Below, piece after piece: positions 36,275-48,163 of a DNA stretch of 64,000 nt. This stretch comes from Labia minor (lineage: Eukaryota; Arthropoda; Insecta; Dermaptera; Spongiphoridae). The DNA lies in contig OY720348.1 in NCBI GenBank assembly GCA_963082975.1, positions 70,767,719 to 70,831,718 of the forward strand, in the 5' to 3' direction. The translations under genes were made by a program, and so were the position numbers. Position 1 is the stretch's first letter. Each line of letters opens with the position of its first letter. The notes under the pieces are model-generated. The model ran no database searches and was not told where the DNA came from. It saw only the letters and a list, made by a program, of their open reading frames with translations.

Positions 36275-38209
36275 ATTCTAAAAATAAATTAATAGTCATG
36301 CAAAGATATCTGCAAAAGAATTAAGAAAATTTCCAATTTATTTTTGTTCATCTCTGATTCTAATATTTATTTATAATTATGGTGAATTCTTCTAAGATTA
36401 ATTGATATTCATATTGAAAGGATACGTTTTTTTTTGTTTTTTTTTTCTTTTATTAAAACATTAAGAGAGGAAGAAAAAATATTATAGATATCTATATATA
36501 TATTTACATATAATCTATTTCCAGTAAGATATAATAATAGAAAGTAGGTTTTTTTATAAAAATAAATAGATTTTATATAGGTACTAAGAAAAAAATCGGT
36601 AATATTTTAGTTAATTGAATAGTAAATTGTTAGAGGTGCTTATGGGACGATCGGATTGGTGGTTGCTTGCTGTATACAAAATGGGCTAAGACAGAACATA
36701 GAAATGTCTTTGCACGTGGAATCTACTCCAAGATTAAAATTGCTTATAAATTTTCGTTTAGAAATTACAATTATATATGTTAAAAAGCTATAAATTTAAA
36801 ATATATTTTATATATTTAATATTTTATTTTTATTTTAAAGCGCTAAATTTAAATACTTATTGATTTACATCATATTAAGTTATATTCTTTTTTATTATAT
36901 TCTTTTCTTATTGTTATTTAATTTAAAATTAATAGTTTATATATATATATTTAAACATTATGTATATATAAAATATATAATATATATTTTAAACTTTTTA
37001 TATAAAAATATACTTGACCTTTTTTGAATTTTTTTTTATTATCATAATCATCAACGGATAAGAAATATCCACAATTTATTTATAAATATTGAATTGAACT
37101 CAATCTCATATCTTATATATATATTAAAAATTTATTCCATCTGAGTTTTTCAATCTTAAATTTATATATATATTAGATACTTACTTAAAAAAAGTAAAAT
37201 ATATTATTTTCAAATAAATGAACATATTCAAAATGTACTTAATATATATATTTATAAATAATTATTCGTGTTTTTCAAAATTTCTTTTATATATTATAAT
37301 TTTTTTTGTCTTCTCTCTCTCTCTCTCACACACACAAAAAACATGGAAAACCACAAAATAAATATCAAACAAATTAAGGAATTAATATGATCTTATGTGT
37401 AAAATTAATAATTATTATTATTTTCAGTTAATTTCTCTAAACTATCTTTATCTTTAGTATCTTGAATACTAGAATCGAATTTTTCTTCTCTGCAACAGCT
37501 CATCAACTCAGCGCCAATTTTCACTCTTCCCCCCCAATATACCAAGAATCTCATTTTATTATTTTATTTCTTTGATTTTATTTTTCTCACTTTCCCCCCC
37601 ACCCCCTCAATTCGTAAAATTGATAATATAATTTTATTATTATTATATTAAACTTATACATGTTTTAATTTGTAAAAGGTTGTCTATTGGAAAATTTTAA
37701 GTTCGCTAAGCATGATCTGATAATAACCTATTAAACCTTTTGACAAGTTCATTTATTTTAATTTACATAGAAATATGTCATACGATTATTTTATTAAAAA
37801 GATTTAAACATTTTTCAATTTTTCATTTAATTTTTATGTGTGTGATAGAGTTTATTTTTAATTCACTCATCGTAATTTTATTTTAAAAATCAGGTAATTA
37901 TTATGAATGGATTAAAATAGAATTTCTGCTTCTGCTTTTTTTTTTTTTTATTTTGATATTTTTATTTTTTTTTTTTTTTTTTTAACTTTTCAAAATAATT
38001 GTTTATTCTTGTTTCTAGGCTATTTTTGTATTCTCACAACTGGTATTGATTGATTTTTAAATTTGTCTATTTTTTTATTATTATTATTATTATTATTTTT
38101 TTTTTTATTTTTTCATTGATAGTTAATAGATGAATTGATACAACGAATATATTCATTGAATTCTATTTTTTGTTTGTTTTGTTTCTCTCTTTCTAGGATT
38201 GTAGTTATA
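36275..38209. promoter_or_regulatory. Shared upstream region of Mtl and UBIAD1
   Basis: 1.9 kb between two divergent start codons. It contains (CT)n/(CA)n at 37310-37336, C-runs at 37529-37535 and 37595-37608, and long T-runs at 37930-38110. The splice acceptor TTTCTAG at 38190-38196 shows that UBIAD1 has a 5' non-coding exon somewhere in here. A small minus-strand frame at 37405-37554 is listed separately. Confidence 0.5.
37405..37554 (-). CDS. Small ORF, 49 codons, unknown
   Basis: ATG at 37554 opens MRFLVYWGGRVKIGAELMSC and continues with a charged tail to TAA at 37405. It is more GC-rich than its surroundings and lies in the presumed 5' region of Mtl on the same strand, so it could be an upstream ORF in the Mtl leader, a short gene, or chance. 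I do not recognise it. Confidence 0.25.
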   Translation of the reverse strand: MRFLVYWGGRVKIGAELMSCCREEKFDSSIQDTKDKDSLEKLTENNNNY

Positions 38210-39175
38210 ATGGAGAAATTAGAAAATCATTCAGAAAGTGGAGAGAAAATCAATATTAAAGATGCTAAACCGAAACTGATGAAGTTCTCCTCTTATCTCT
38301 TGGCCCTTCGTCCATGGACCTTAAGTGCATCTTTTATCCCGACCCTTCTCGGCTGCACACTTGCTTATAAAATGGGATCAAGTGAATTAAGTTTAGTGAC
38401 CTTTCTATTAACCTTAATAACGGTTGTACCTGTTCATGGAGCAGGTAACGTTGTGAATACCTATTTTGACTACGTCAAAGGCATTGATGGCCGAAAAAGT
38501 GATGATCGAATTTTGGTTGATGATATTCTATCGAAAGATGAAGTGGTTTCTTTAGGTGTGATGTTGTATGCAATTGGATGTGTTGGATTTATCCTTCTAG
38601 TGGCATTGTGTCCTGCCAAAATGGAACATTTAGCTTTAGTATATTTTGGTGGACTATCAAGCTCTTTTCTCTATACAGGTGGTATAGGATTTAAATATAT
38701 TGCTTTAGGCGATGTACTTATTTTAGTTATTTTTGGACCCATCTCTGTATTGTTTGCTTTCATGTCCCAAACGGGTCATGTCGAATGGGCGACAATCTAC
38801 TATGCAATCCCTTTAGCATTGAATACCGAAGCCATCCTGCATAGCAACAACACACGAGATTTGGAGAGTGATCGTAGAGTTGGCATCGTAACTCTCGCTA
38901 TTCTCATTGGACAGACAGCTTCCCATATCCTTTATGCCTTTCTTCTTTTCACACCCTATATTATGTTTGTGGTGTTAACGTTAAGACATTCTTTCTGGTT
39001 TTTGTTACCTTTAATCACTTTGCCGGCTGCTTTTAAAGTTGAAAAACAAATCCGTAGTCCAGAAACAATACAAACAGTTCCTAGAAAAACGGCCCATTTA
39101 AATTTATTTTTTGGCTTTCTTTATGTATTAGCGGTCATACTAACCAAAACAGAGTCTCTTCCCTTTCTAAAATAA
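38210..39175 (+). CDS. UBIAD1: UBIAD1-family prenyltransferase (menaquinone-4 / CoQ-related, Drosophila heix)
   Basis: Integral membrane UbiA prenyltransferase of ER, Golgi or mitochondrial membranes that transfers a polyprenyl chain to a quinone precursor; 321 residues, close to the 338 of human UBIAD1. Two Asp-rich catalytic motifs bind Mg-prenyl diphosphate: NTYFDYVKGID (83-93) and NNTRDLESD (213-221). LALRPWTLSASFIPTLLG at 31-48 is the family N-terminal signature. Multiple hydrophobic segments follow. The whole coding part is one exon; an acceptor TTTCTAG| at 38197 lies 13 bp before the ATG, so the start is taken as ATG 38210 rather than the longer open frame that extends into the intron. 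AATAAA occurs at 39285. Confidence 0.95.
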   Translation: MEKLENHSESGEKINIKDAKPKLMKFSSYLLALRPWTLSASFIPTLLGCTLAYKMGSSELSLVTFLLTLITVVPVHGAGNVVNTYFDYVKGIDGRKSDDRILVDDILSKDEVVSLGVMLYAIGCVGFILLVALCPAKMEHLALVYFGGLSSSFLYTGGIGFKYIALGDVLILVIFGPISVLFAFMSQTGHVEWATIYYAIPLALNTEAILHSNNTRDLESDRRVGIVTLAILIGQTASHILYAFLLFTPYIMFVVLTLRHSFWFLLPLITLPAAFKVEKQIRSPETIQTVPRKTAHLNLFFGFLYVLAVILTKTESLPFLK

Positions 39176-40550
39176 TTGAAAAAAAAACAAATCAAAGAAA
39201 TTAACAAATATGGTCTTGTCCACCCCCATTTTTCTCCCTTTCCCCCCCCCTTCAAAATGAAAAACTTTTTATATTCAAATAATTAATAAATATTTCGAAA
39301 TATATAAATATAAAAACGATCTTATATAGTTTCAATTTTAAAACAAACATAAAAAAATCAAAAAAATAAATCCGTTTTCTCACTGTAAAATATTTTTTGT
39401 TTCTTTAAAAATACTTTTTTTTTCTAATGGGTATTTAAAAATTATATATACATATATATATATATATGTATATATAATATACCTCTCTCTATAATTTATT
39501 TAATCATATAAATTTGAAATTTAAACCAACAATAAACAATGCAAGCCATTTGATTTTGATGATTTCATTTATTTTAATTTAACAATTATCATTAAGGAAT
39601 GTTTGAACCATCTATTAATTTTTAGATTGATTATTTATTAATTTATATTTTTATTTCTATTAAATCATTAAGAAAATATATGCAGTAATTTAATTTTTTT
39701 TTTTTTTTTTTTTTAATAAATTTATAGAAATTTTATTTTTACAATTTGTATATTAAATATTTTATTAATATACTTTAAATTATATGAATCTTTAATATGC
39801 AATTAAATAAGAGGTTATTTTTTGAAATAATTGATTTTTATAAAGGTAATTATTTTTTTTTTTATTTATTTATTCCCATTACACCTTACTATATTTAAAA
39901 TTTTATTAAAATATATTTATTTCAATACAACTTATATATATATATATATATTAAAAATTAAACAATAGTAATTTATTATTATTATTTGTCTGATGAATAT
40001 AATAAGCAAATTCTCATGCTAAAAAGTTAAATATTTGATTTGATTTTTTTTTTATTTCAAATTTTGATTTTTTCATACTATCTAGAAATGGTATAAAAAC
40101 AACTACAATTAAAAACTGATACTAGAATAATATATCAAATAAATAAACGAGCGTACATTTTGAAAATTTTAATATCTTTTCTATTGTTACATTTTTCACA
40201 ATTAGCAAAAATGTCTACCATCCCCACTGACCTTGAATTTGAATTTGAGTTTGAGTTGAAAATACCTCGTCCCTCATATACAAAAAATTAAATTCATCTA
40301 TTTTTCTTTTTTCTAATAGAGGGGAGGGGGGAATCTCAAACTCGTATATATTTATAAAAACATGGGAATAATTAATAGTCAAAGAGAAATTTTCTCTATT
40401 ACTGCAAGAAATAAATAAATAAAAATAAATATATAGTATAATATATGTGGGTAATTGAAATTATTCTTTTAATTTCTTTCTTTTTTTTATTCGTAAATGT
40501 TTATATCCTGCTTATATATAATTATGGTTAGTAATATACCTTTTAACTTG
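39176..40550. other. Intergenic stretch between UBIAD1 and OSCP1
   Basis: AT-rich, with C-runs just after UBIAD1 (39241-39250) and TA-repeats at 39445-39475 and 39930-39950. A G-rich stretch GAGGGGAGGGGGG ends near 40331. No coding frame is seen. The last 60 bp hold the X-box described separately. Confidence 0.5.
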
Positions 40551-40564
40551 GTTACCATGGTAAC
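40551..40564. promoter_or_regulatory. RFX X-box upstream of OSCP1
   Basis: GTTACCATGGTAAC, a perfect 14-bp palindrome, fits the RFX/DAF-19 X-box consensus GTNRCC-N(0-3)-RGNAAC with no mismatch. It ends 44 bp before the OSCP1 ATG, the kind of position where X-boxes drive ciliary genes in worms and flies. The motif is seen directly; RFX use is inferred from the gene's ciliary role. Confidence 0.7.
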
Positions 40565-40608
40565 TAAGGATAAATAAACACACGCAAATCCAAAAGTCAC
40601 CTTTCAAA

Positions 40609-43600
40609 ATGAATTCCAATCGTATGATCCCAATTTTATTTCTTAATTTAGGTGGTGAAATGCTTTATATTTTAGATCAACGATTGCGAACACACGTTGT
40701 CCCTCAGGATAAAATAATAAAGGGTAAATATTTTATTAATTTTTAATTTATCATGGATTTCAAAAGAAAGATGGAAAAGAATACAGATTCAATAATCATT
40801 TTCAAAGAAATCTTATAAATTGATTAATATTTTTATTTATTTTAATTTCATTAATTGTTATACGATAATAATTATCAATAATATAATATATTATTTAAAT
40901 TTAATTATTTTGATGATTTTTGATCATTGAAATGTTTTTTTTTAACTTCGTCACATTTAAGAGATTTTATTTCTAGTTATGGATGATATAATCAGCATAA
41001 TGTTAAACGATAGATTCTTAAATGAATTATTTAAACCTCATGTGATTTATAATAAAAAAATGCTCAGACAAATTTTTGAACATCTTGCTCATGTATCAAT
41101 TATGAAATTAAATAAAACAAGTATGGATAAATTATATGATCTGATGAATATGACTTTTAAATGTCAAATATTTAATTGTAAAAGTCCTAATGATTTACTA
41201 AAAATTACTTTTAATCATTTGGATTCAATCCGCGCATTTGCCCATTCTTCAATTTTGCATTCCCAACTTAATCAGGCATATTGCATGTTTCATCAAGTAA
41301 GATTTATTTATTTATTTATTTTGTATTATTCACTAAAGAAAAAATTGTCTGAATGGATGATTTCTTATATTATCTTTCAGAATTATTGTTTTCTTTCTAA
41401 AGGTGCGTTGCAAAGGCTTAAATACAGTTTATTATCCTATTTTCAAGATTTAAAAGTTCCTGTATCTGTTCTTATGAGAAAAGATCTACAAAACGCTGAT
41501 GGTACATTTATTATTTCAAAAGAGGATTATATTCCTTTTGGTAAATAACATTTTAGATTTTTTTTTCAATAAATTTCATTCTTTATAAATTTTTATTATA
41601 TATAATGAACATTTAATAATTACTACTAATCTGATATTCGTTATCCAATCAAAATGATATGAAACATTTAATATTTAAATCAATTAATTGTTATTGAGGA
41701 TTTTAGTTATTTTTTTAAATTATGATTATTTATATTTTTGAATTCCATTTATCCAGCTATGCATTTAACAAGAAATAGAAAATAAGATTAATGATTAGAT
41801 AGGAGGGTTTGTAGGGAAAAACAATTTTTTTTATGTAATAAGAAGCTGAAGGGTGGGGGCAGTTAAGAACAGGGAAATCACAACCACAAGTATATATATA
41901 TATACATTATATATCGTCAATATAAAATTTCAATTATATATGGTACAAAAGAATACAAATATATTTTTTGAATTTTCTAGAAATAAGATGAATTTAATAA
42001 TATATATCAAATCATTTGATAATCCTTCTAAATTATGAATTAGGAAAATAATGTCGATAGAATAAATTTTCAGTTTCATTGAATTAATTCATTATATATG
42101 TGATTTTTCAGAATATTCTATTCCAATCAAAATTTTCTATTTTTCAAAGGGTCAAATAATATCTCAAAAAAAGTGTATTTTGTCAGATCGATATAAAAGA
42201 AGTAATAACAGTAGTAATGATAAATATCTCGGCAAAAACATGTAAGTATAGAACAAAAATAATAATAATTTTATTCAATCTATTATTATTTAATATATTT
42301 AAATTGTAAAGGAAAAATGTTTTATATTCTAATAATTCAGACAATTTTCATTTTCAATTGAGTAGATGGTCTCTCATGCGAGAAACATTATTGGAATTGT
42401 AATGTATAATTTGTATTTTTAGTAATTTTTATATTTTACTCAATTTTATTTATTTATATTAATAATACATAACATCAAATAATTAAATATATTTATATAT
42501 TTGAATGAACTCATTTTTTAGTCCAATCGATTTGGGAATTTCAATATAGTCAAGGTTTTTTTTCTGTGTTGCTTTATACGAATTTCTTGTTATAGCTGTC
42601 CATAGTATATAATATCTGGTAGACTCGATAAGATTTTTCAATCGATATATACAATAGTTAAAATATATTTGTTTCCATTGTGTGTGGTTATCATCTTTCT
42701 AAATATACTTAAAAAAGTATTTTAAGCACTATAATAGTAAAATATTTTAAAAAAGTATATTGAAAATAAAAAAATTAATATTTAAGTTTTAAAAAATTAA
42801 AAAGCAACATTTTTTAAAATTGACTAAAATATAAAAAATATTATCTATTAAATAGGACCTTGAAAACCATTGATAAAAGGAACCGATTTATAGTATAAAA
42901 GTTATTGAAGAAGAAAAATGCGTAAGCGATTAAAAGGAAAAAGATCTTGAAAATGAACGGTCAAGCGTAAAGAAAGATTAATAAAAACAATCGAATTATA
43001 GTAAAAAATAATTGAAATAGAAAAATTTAGTAAATAATTAAAAGCAAAATAAGCTTTTAAGGTCGATCCGAATAGAAAGATGGGGGAGGGGCGAGGGGAG
43101 GGGGGCACGCACACACAAATACGTCAAATCACCTTTTTTTTCATATAAAATTTTCTCTATTTTTTTTATAATTGAAGAAATATCGCCATTTTACTTTATT
43201 TATTTATTTATGAATGAATTTAAGCCAGGTCGTTAGCACTCCAATAGAACCCTAAATATAAAATTTCGTTAAGATAGGTTTTTTACAGGAAATTTATTCA
43301 TTTCTGCCACACAAATATATATACGTCAACGAGAAAAACACTTTTTTGAAATCAGAATGATTTGAAATGTGGAGATCTGTCAAAATCGGCATGTCGGTAC
43401 TAAATATATATATAAATCGGGATTACAATACCTTTACTCTCGCAAAACTTTTAATTTATATTAAAATTAACTGCAGATTAGGTGGGAGTGAGAGTAGAAA
43501 TTAAAAATTCATATAAAACATGAACATATCATTAATTTTCAACAACCTAGAGGTACCTATTAATGTGTTTGAATCTATTAAAAGGAAGTTAAATAAATAA

Positions 43601-44617
43601 TAAATATATTTAAAATAATTTATTCAACTTCTAATTATATTTGTCTAACTAGTTTTAATTTCACAATAGAAAGTAATTTTTTCTAGATTTCTATTTATTG
43701 GCCATATATGACTAAAATTATTTTCATTGACGGCCAAATTTATTTTATTTGAAAGTTATTTTTTCTAATATAGAAAAATGGTTAAAAAAAGCATGTATTA
43801 TTCTTGAGATATATTTTTAAGATATAAAACATTTTAAAAAAGAGCATAAAACAGGCATAAACATTCCCAAAATCTATTTCTAATATTTTAACATGTCAAA
43901 ATATTATGTTATTTTTTGAGGTTTTTAAAAAAAATTGAAAAAATCTTAATTTACAGTGATTTCGGTTAGAGCAAATGAATATAATTTTAATTTTATGGAT
44001 ATTATGTTTTATGTTGTTGCATTTAATGTATATAAATAAATAATGGTATTTTTTAAGAGATTCACTCTCATTTATTTTTAAAATAACATTGTGTTTAGGT
44101 ATATGCCTGAAGATGCAGAAAATAAAACATTAACTCATTCACCCCCTGCGATTTGTAATAAATCAGAAGAAATTAACTTTTCTTACTTTTATAAACAATT
44201 CAATGATAAAAAATTAGATATAGATAAAGAAGAATTAACTGTATTAATTAAACAATTAAAAGGAAATGTTTTCGATGATGAAATTTTTAAAGAAACAATC
44301 TGGTTAGACATTTCCAATGAAGGGTCTATCGAGTAAGTAATAAATAATTCAAATACACTTTAATTAAATTAAAAAAAAAAAAAAAAAACTAAATAAAATA
44401 ATAAGAATGATTATTTTTTAAATATAAACATGCCTTTGTTTTTAGGAATAAGGAATGCGATTCAAAAAAATCTAATATTTTCTATACAATAAATAATACT
44501 TTTAGTCAAAAATATTCTAAAGAATTAAATAAAATATTTGAAGAAATGGAAATTAATAAAATGAAAGATTCAAAATCAAATGAGCCTGAAGATTTATTGG
44601 AATTATTAAATGAATAA
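40609..44617 (+). CDS. OSCP1: OSCP1 (organic solute carrier partner 1 / NOR1 family)
   Basis: Conserved protein of ciliated eukaryotes; linked to ciliary and flagellar function and first described as a modulator of organic solute transport. Exons 40609-40723, 40977-41296, 41381-41540, 42112-42241, 44099-44332, 44446-44617 join in phase to 376 codons plus TAA, matching the 379 residues of the human protein. The N-terminus MIPILFLNLGGEMLYILDQR (residues 6-25) and the block LAHVSIMKLNKTSMDKLYDL are family signatures, followed by LKITFNHLDSIRAF. The C-terminus ends EPEDLLELLNE, like the D-D-L-L end of vertebrate OSCP1. The middle (exon 4, KIFYFSKGQIISQKK) is divergent. All introns are GT-AG; the 1.86-kb intron 4 holds a G-quadruplex motif. 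Convergent with UBE2J1, stop codons about 160 bp apart. Confidence 0.93.
43082..43105 (+). other. G-quadruplex motif in OSCP1 intron 4
   Basis: Four runs of four or more G separated by one to three bases on the coding strand (GGGGGAGGGG then CGAGGGGAGGGGGG), followed by a CACGCACACACA stretch. It would be in the pre-mRNA. Such composition is exceptional in this AT-rich intron. Confidence 0.75.
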
Positions 44618-44662
44618 TCTTAAGCGTGGTAATTTATTTTTCTTTTTTAAAATAATGTTATA

Positions 44663-44668
44663 AATAAA
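44663..44668 (+). terminator. OSCP1 poly(A) signal
   Basis: AATAAA 46 bp after the OSCP1 stop. On the opposite strand AATAAA for UBE2J1 reads at 44737-44732, so the two transcripts end within a short shared interval. Confidence 0.55.
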
Positions 44669-44778
44669 AAACATTTTTAAAATTTTATGAAATAGTTTTA
44701 TTTATATTTGATATATATTCCCGAATATATTTTTATTTCTGATTTCTGGATATGTTATTATTATAACAATATATTGAT

Positions 44779-47700
44779 TTAAAAATATAATCGTCTAAAA
44801 ACTAATAAAGATATAGAAGCTATTAAAATCAGAATAAGTATATCTTTAAAAATTATATTTCCAATTTGCAAATAATTGTTTGATGAATTTCCAGCATAGG
44901 TAAGCGGATGATTTTGTATTGCTTGAAGTTGTAAATTGTCTGATTTTACATTTGATTTTAAATAGATATCATTATTAGTGAAGTCCGAATGAAAAATTGG
45001 TTCTAATCCACTTTTCTAGAAATAAAAAAAAAAAAAATTTCAATAAATATATATTTATATATAAATGAATGAATATTAATGTAGTAACAAATCAAATAAT
45101 ACAAACATTTAATAAATTTATATTTAAATTATTTTTTAAATCGTTTATGCCTAATTTGTTTATTTTTCCACAAGACGAACATTCCCAAGCAAGAGACCTG
45201 AAATGGAATAAATTAAAAAAATGAGGAAAAAAAAATTTACCGATTAAACATGAAATGTAAACAGGGAAACATGAATGTAACTTACTTTCTTGCCAATACT
45301 TGTCTTTCTTCCGGTGTATATTCTAAAGATCCTATAGTGCCCAGTGCAGGTGTGGGCATAAAAGCTATGAGGGCGACAAGTGCTGTTCTTATAGACCAAG
45401 AAGGTTGCCAAGTTTCTGGATGAAAACCAGAAATACTTAAGCATATTTTTTTATTTGTTTCAAATCTTCCATTGGGCTAAAAAATAACTTATAAATTTAG
45501 TTAAAAAAAAAAAAAAAGAATTAACATTTGAAATGAATCATAGATGTAATTAATATAATTAATTAAAATTATAAAATCTCGAATAATTGGTTGCATGATC
45601 ATAGGTGAAATTATAAACAAATATATTTAATTTAGTGTTTATCATTTTAGAGTTTAACCCAGTGGTATCCAACCTTTCTGTACCGGCGCCCCCCTTAATT
45701 CTTGTAATAATCTAATTTCTTAAATACTCACATAATATAGTAATTTATTTAATGGACTACAAAATCACACATACCCATTACACACCCACTCAATTAAGTA
45801 AAAACATATTATAGTTTATTATAGATTTTAGAAAAAAAAATTGGATCTAATACATTCGCGCCCCACAGGTTAGAAAAATTGGTTTAACCTCTCAATCTTA
45901 CCCTCCATAACCGTCCTAAGATTATTCAACTGAATATTTATTGGATAAGAGGTTTCATTCCTAAATAATTATCATTCTATCTATCTACCATTGTAGCTTT
46001 AAGGAACTTGAAAGTTCTTGGCAGCAGCGACCATATCTCTTAAAGTGTCCCTATTCTGAGCCACAGCCATCCAAATCCTACCCTCTCCCATCTCTCTCAC
46101 GATTCTTCCTACATGGTCTATCCTTGGTCTTCCAAGCGGACATTTCCCAATCGGTCTACCCACCAATATATTTTTCACCATTCTTTCTTCTCCCATTCTA
46201 GCCACGTGCCCTGCCCATCGCAGCCTTCTCGATTTTATAATTCTGGAGATGCATAGAGGTCATGCAATTCCTTCTTATGCAGTCTCCGCCATCCCTCGGT
46301 GACCTCATCTATTTTAGGTCCATAAATGCTGCGAAGAATCCTATTCTCAAATACTCTAAATCTACTCTCGTCTCTTAAGGTCATAGACACGCCTCACACC
46401 CATATAATACAACAGGCAAAATTGTTTTATAAATTATAAATTTGATTCCATTTGATAATAATTTTGTCGAGATAAGCCCCTTTACAGCATGATAACATGC
46501 GTTACTCGAATGCAACTTCGATTAAAATCTTTCTCGAATATTATCTTTCATGATTTCAGAACTTAAGTATTTCAATTTTTCTACAATTTCAAATTTTATG
46601 TTTTGTATGTTAAGACTTTGTGTGTTGATAATACAATTATGATTATCTACATATATAAACTTTACTTTTTCTAAATTTATATTCATTATTGGCCTTATTG
46701 TTTGATAATAATTTTTATTTTATAAAAGTAAATATTATAATTTAATGAGTTTCAACATTTTGTTTATAAATATAATATTATCTCTTTTCAAATATATATA
46801 TATATATAAACATAGATAATACTATAACAAACACCAATCTTTGAAAATGTATGTATTTAAATATTAGAATTGATAAATTTTCCTTTATATGAAATATAAC
46901 AGTAGGTAGGTTAAAAAAAAATCTGATAATATTTTGAATACGTCATTTACATTTTTTTTACATCATAATTTAAATTGATTGTTTTTTTCATTTGTCGATT
47001 AATTAAGAGAATTTAATTGATATCCTATAATAATAATAATAATAATAATACTAATACCTATCCATAAAAATTCCTCCTAATAAAAATAAATATCTAATAA
47101 ATGGAATATGCGAACAAGATTTTGTTTTTTAAAAAAAAACACTCGATTAAAAGATAAGAATGAAAGAAAATGGTGGCTGTTCCTTATATTTTTTTTCCAA
47201 TGAAACTAGGACACGTATTTTTTTAGATATTTTTTCTAGGGCACCCTCGCCCAGATTTTGACCCATAAGATAAAAGTTGATTTTTAAATCTGGCTTATAA
47301 ATATATATTTTTAAGTAAATACGGACAACTGTCATATTTAAAACAAAAAAAAAAAAAAATAAATAAATAAATAAAAATCACTATGACCCAATTATTTTGA
47401 TATTAATTCATTACTATAAAAAAAGACAATTCTACAAAATTTGAACTTAAAAAAAAGAAATTTTCGAAAAATTTAAATTTAACAATCACTTACTGTAAGC
47501 ATAATAATATTTGGTGGTTTCATTGGATAGTCTGCAGGAAAAATAATTCTACCATGATAAAAACCACCATCAAATTCTGTTCCTTCCGGTCCTTTGACAG
47601 TAAAATGCCATTCAAATAAATTATCTTCTAATGGATACGCCCAAAAATCTTCTAATGGTTCTGCCAACTCTTTCGCCTCTCTCATAAGTCGTTTCACAGC

Positions 47701-47846
47701 TAAATCATAAATCAAAGTTTAACCACGACGTACAATAAAACAAAACAAAAAAATAACAATAATAAAATATAGATAGGCTTAGAATAATATAATACTTTTT
47801 TCCAAATACCTGGACTTTTAAAATTAAATTGATTTGAGTTTGACAT
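44779..47846 (-). CDS. UBE2J1: Ubiquitin-conjugating enzyme E2 J1 (Ubc6-type, tail-anchored)
   Basis: ER-membrane E2 that accepts ubiquitin from E1 and works with ERAD ligases. Minus-strand exons 47846-47810, 47699-47494, 45476-45286, 45197-45107, 45015-44779 join to 253 codons plus TAA. Start MSNSNQFNFKSPAVKRLMRE as in UBE2J1; the E2 fold shows LEDNLFEWHFTVKGPEGTEF, GFYHGRIIFP, YPMKPPNIIMLT, then the active-site Cys93 in KKICLSISGFHPETWQPSWS. A hydrophobic helix DILILILIASISLLVF near the C-terminus followed by R-R-L-Y-F makes a tail anchor. The fourth exon has CSSCGK and ends at a weak donor (AAT|GTTTGT), chosen because it alone keeps phase with the last exon. Intron 2 (2 kb) contains a hAT MITE and a LINE tail. 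Confidence 0.92.
45652..45889. mobile_element. hAT MITE, 222 bp, in UBE2J1 intron 2
   Basis: Perfect 8-bp duplication GTTTAACC at 45652-45659 and 45882-45889. The element begins CAGTGGTATCCAACCTTTCTG-like sequence (CAGTGGTATCCAACC) and ends CACAGGTTAGAAAAATTG, an imperfect inverted copy. GCGCCCC blocks near both ends (45687, 45858) are typical of hAT MITEs. Confidence 0.83.
45990..46400 (-). pseudogene. LINE reverse-transcriptase C-terminal tail
   Basis: The minus strand reads a frame with GRIVREMGEGRIWMAVAQNR and AAAKNFQVP, preceded by MGEERMVKNILVGRPIG and, with breaks, RRLRWAGHVAR. This RLRWxGHVxRM...GRPxGxxPxGRPR pattern is the conserved end of arthropod non-LTR retrotransposon reverse transcriptases. 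Upstream on the minus strand (46400-46250) are RDESRFR- and KELHDL-like remnants. 5' truncation at about 46400 is normal for LINEs. Fragments of the same tail occur at 55665-55870 (+) and 56660-56940 (-). Confidence 0.75.
46700..47480. other. Rest of UBE2J1 intron 2
   Basis: AT-rich with (TAA)n at 47030-47050 and A-runs. No transposon end or coding frame that I can support. Confidence 0.4.
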
Positions 47847-48001
47847 TGTTTTGAAATTTCTTTTTGACTAGAATTACAAAAATTATTACCTACGATTTAA
47901 ATATTTATTAAGAACCATCTAAAAATGTTTAATGTTTACCATATCATATTTATATATTAAATTTGGAACAGTTTATCAAACTTGAATGTAATTTTAAGGT
48001 A

Positions 48002-48163
48002 ATGGGTAATAATTGTGACATTGCCATTAATGATCCATTAATTACAGGTCACATCGTCTTATTGCTCGGTGGAAGGCCAAACTGTCAATATTCGTTGCAA
48101 GAGGGCGATATGAGCAAAGTTATCAGGATTGCAAATATCAACATAAATAATTCACCAGATTAA
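48002..48163 (+). CDS. Small ORF, 53 codons, unknown
   Basis: ATG at 48002 reads MGNNCDIAINDPLITGHIVL, continues LLGGRPNCQYSLQEGD and ends in TAA at 48163. The composition is distinctly GC-richer than the flanks and looks protein-like (balanced hydrophobic and polar residues). It starts 155 bp from the divergent UBE2J1 start and may share its promoter. An AG acceptor directly before GTAATGGG (47999) would also allow it to be a terminal exon. I do not recognise a family. Confidence 0.35.
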   Translation: MGNNCDIAINDPLITGHIVLLLGGRPNCQYSLQEGDMSKVIRIANININNSPD

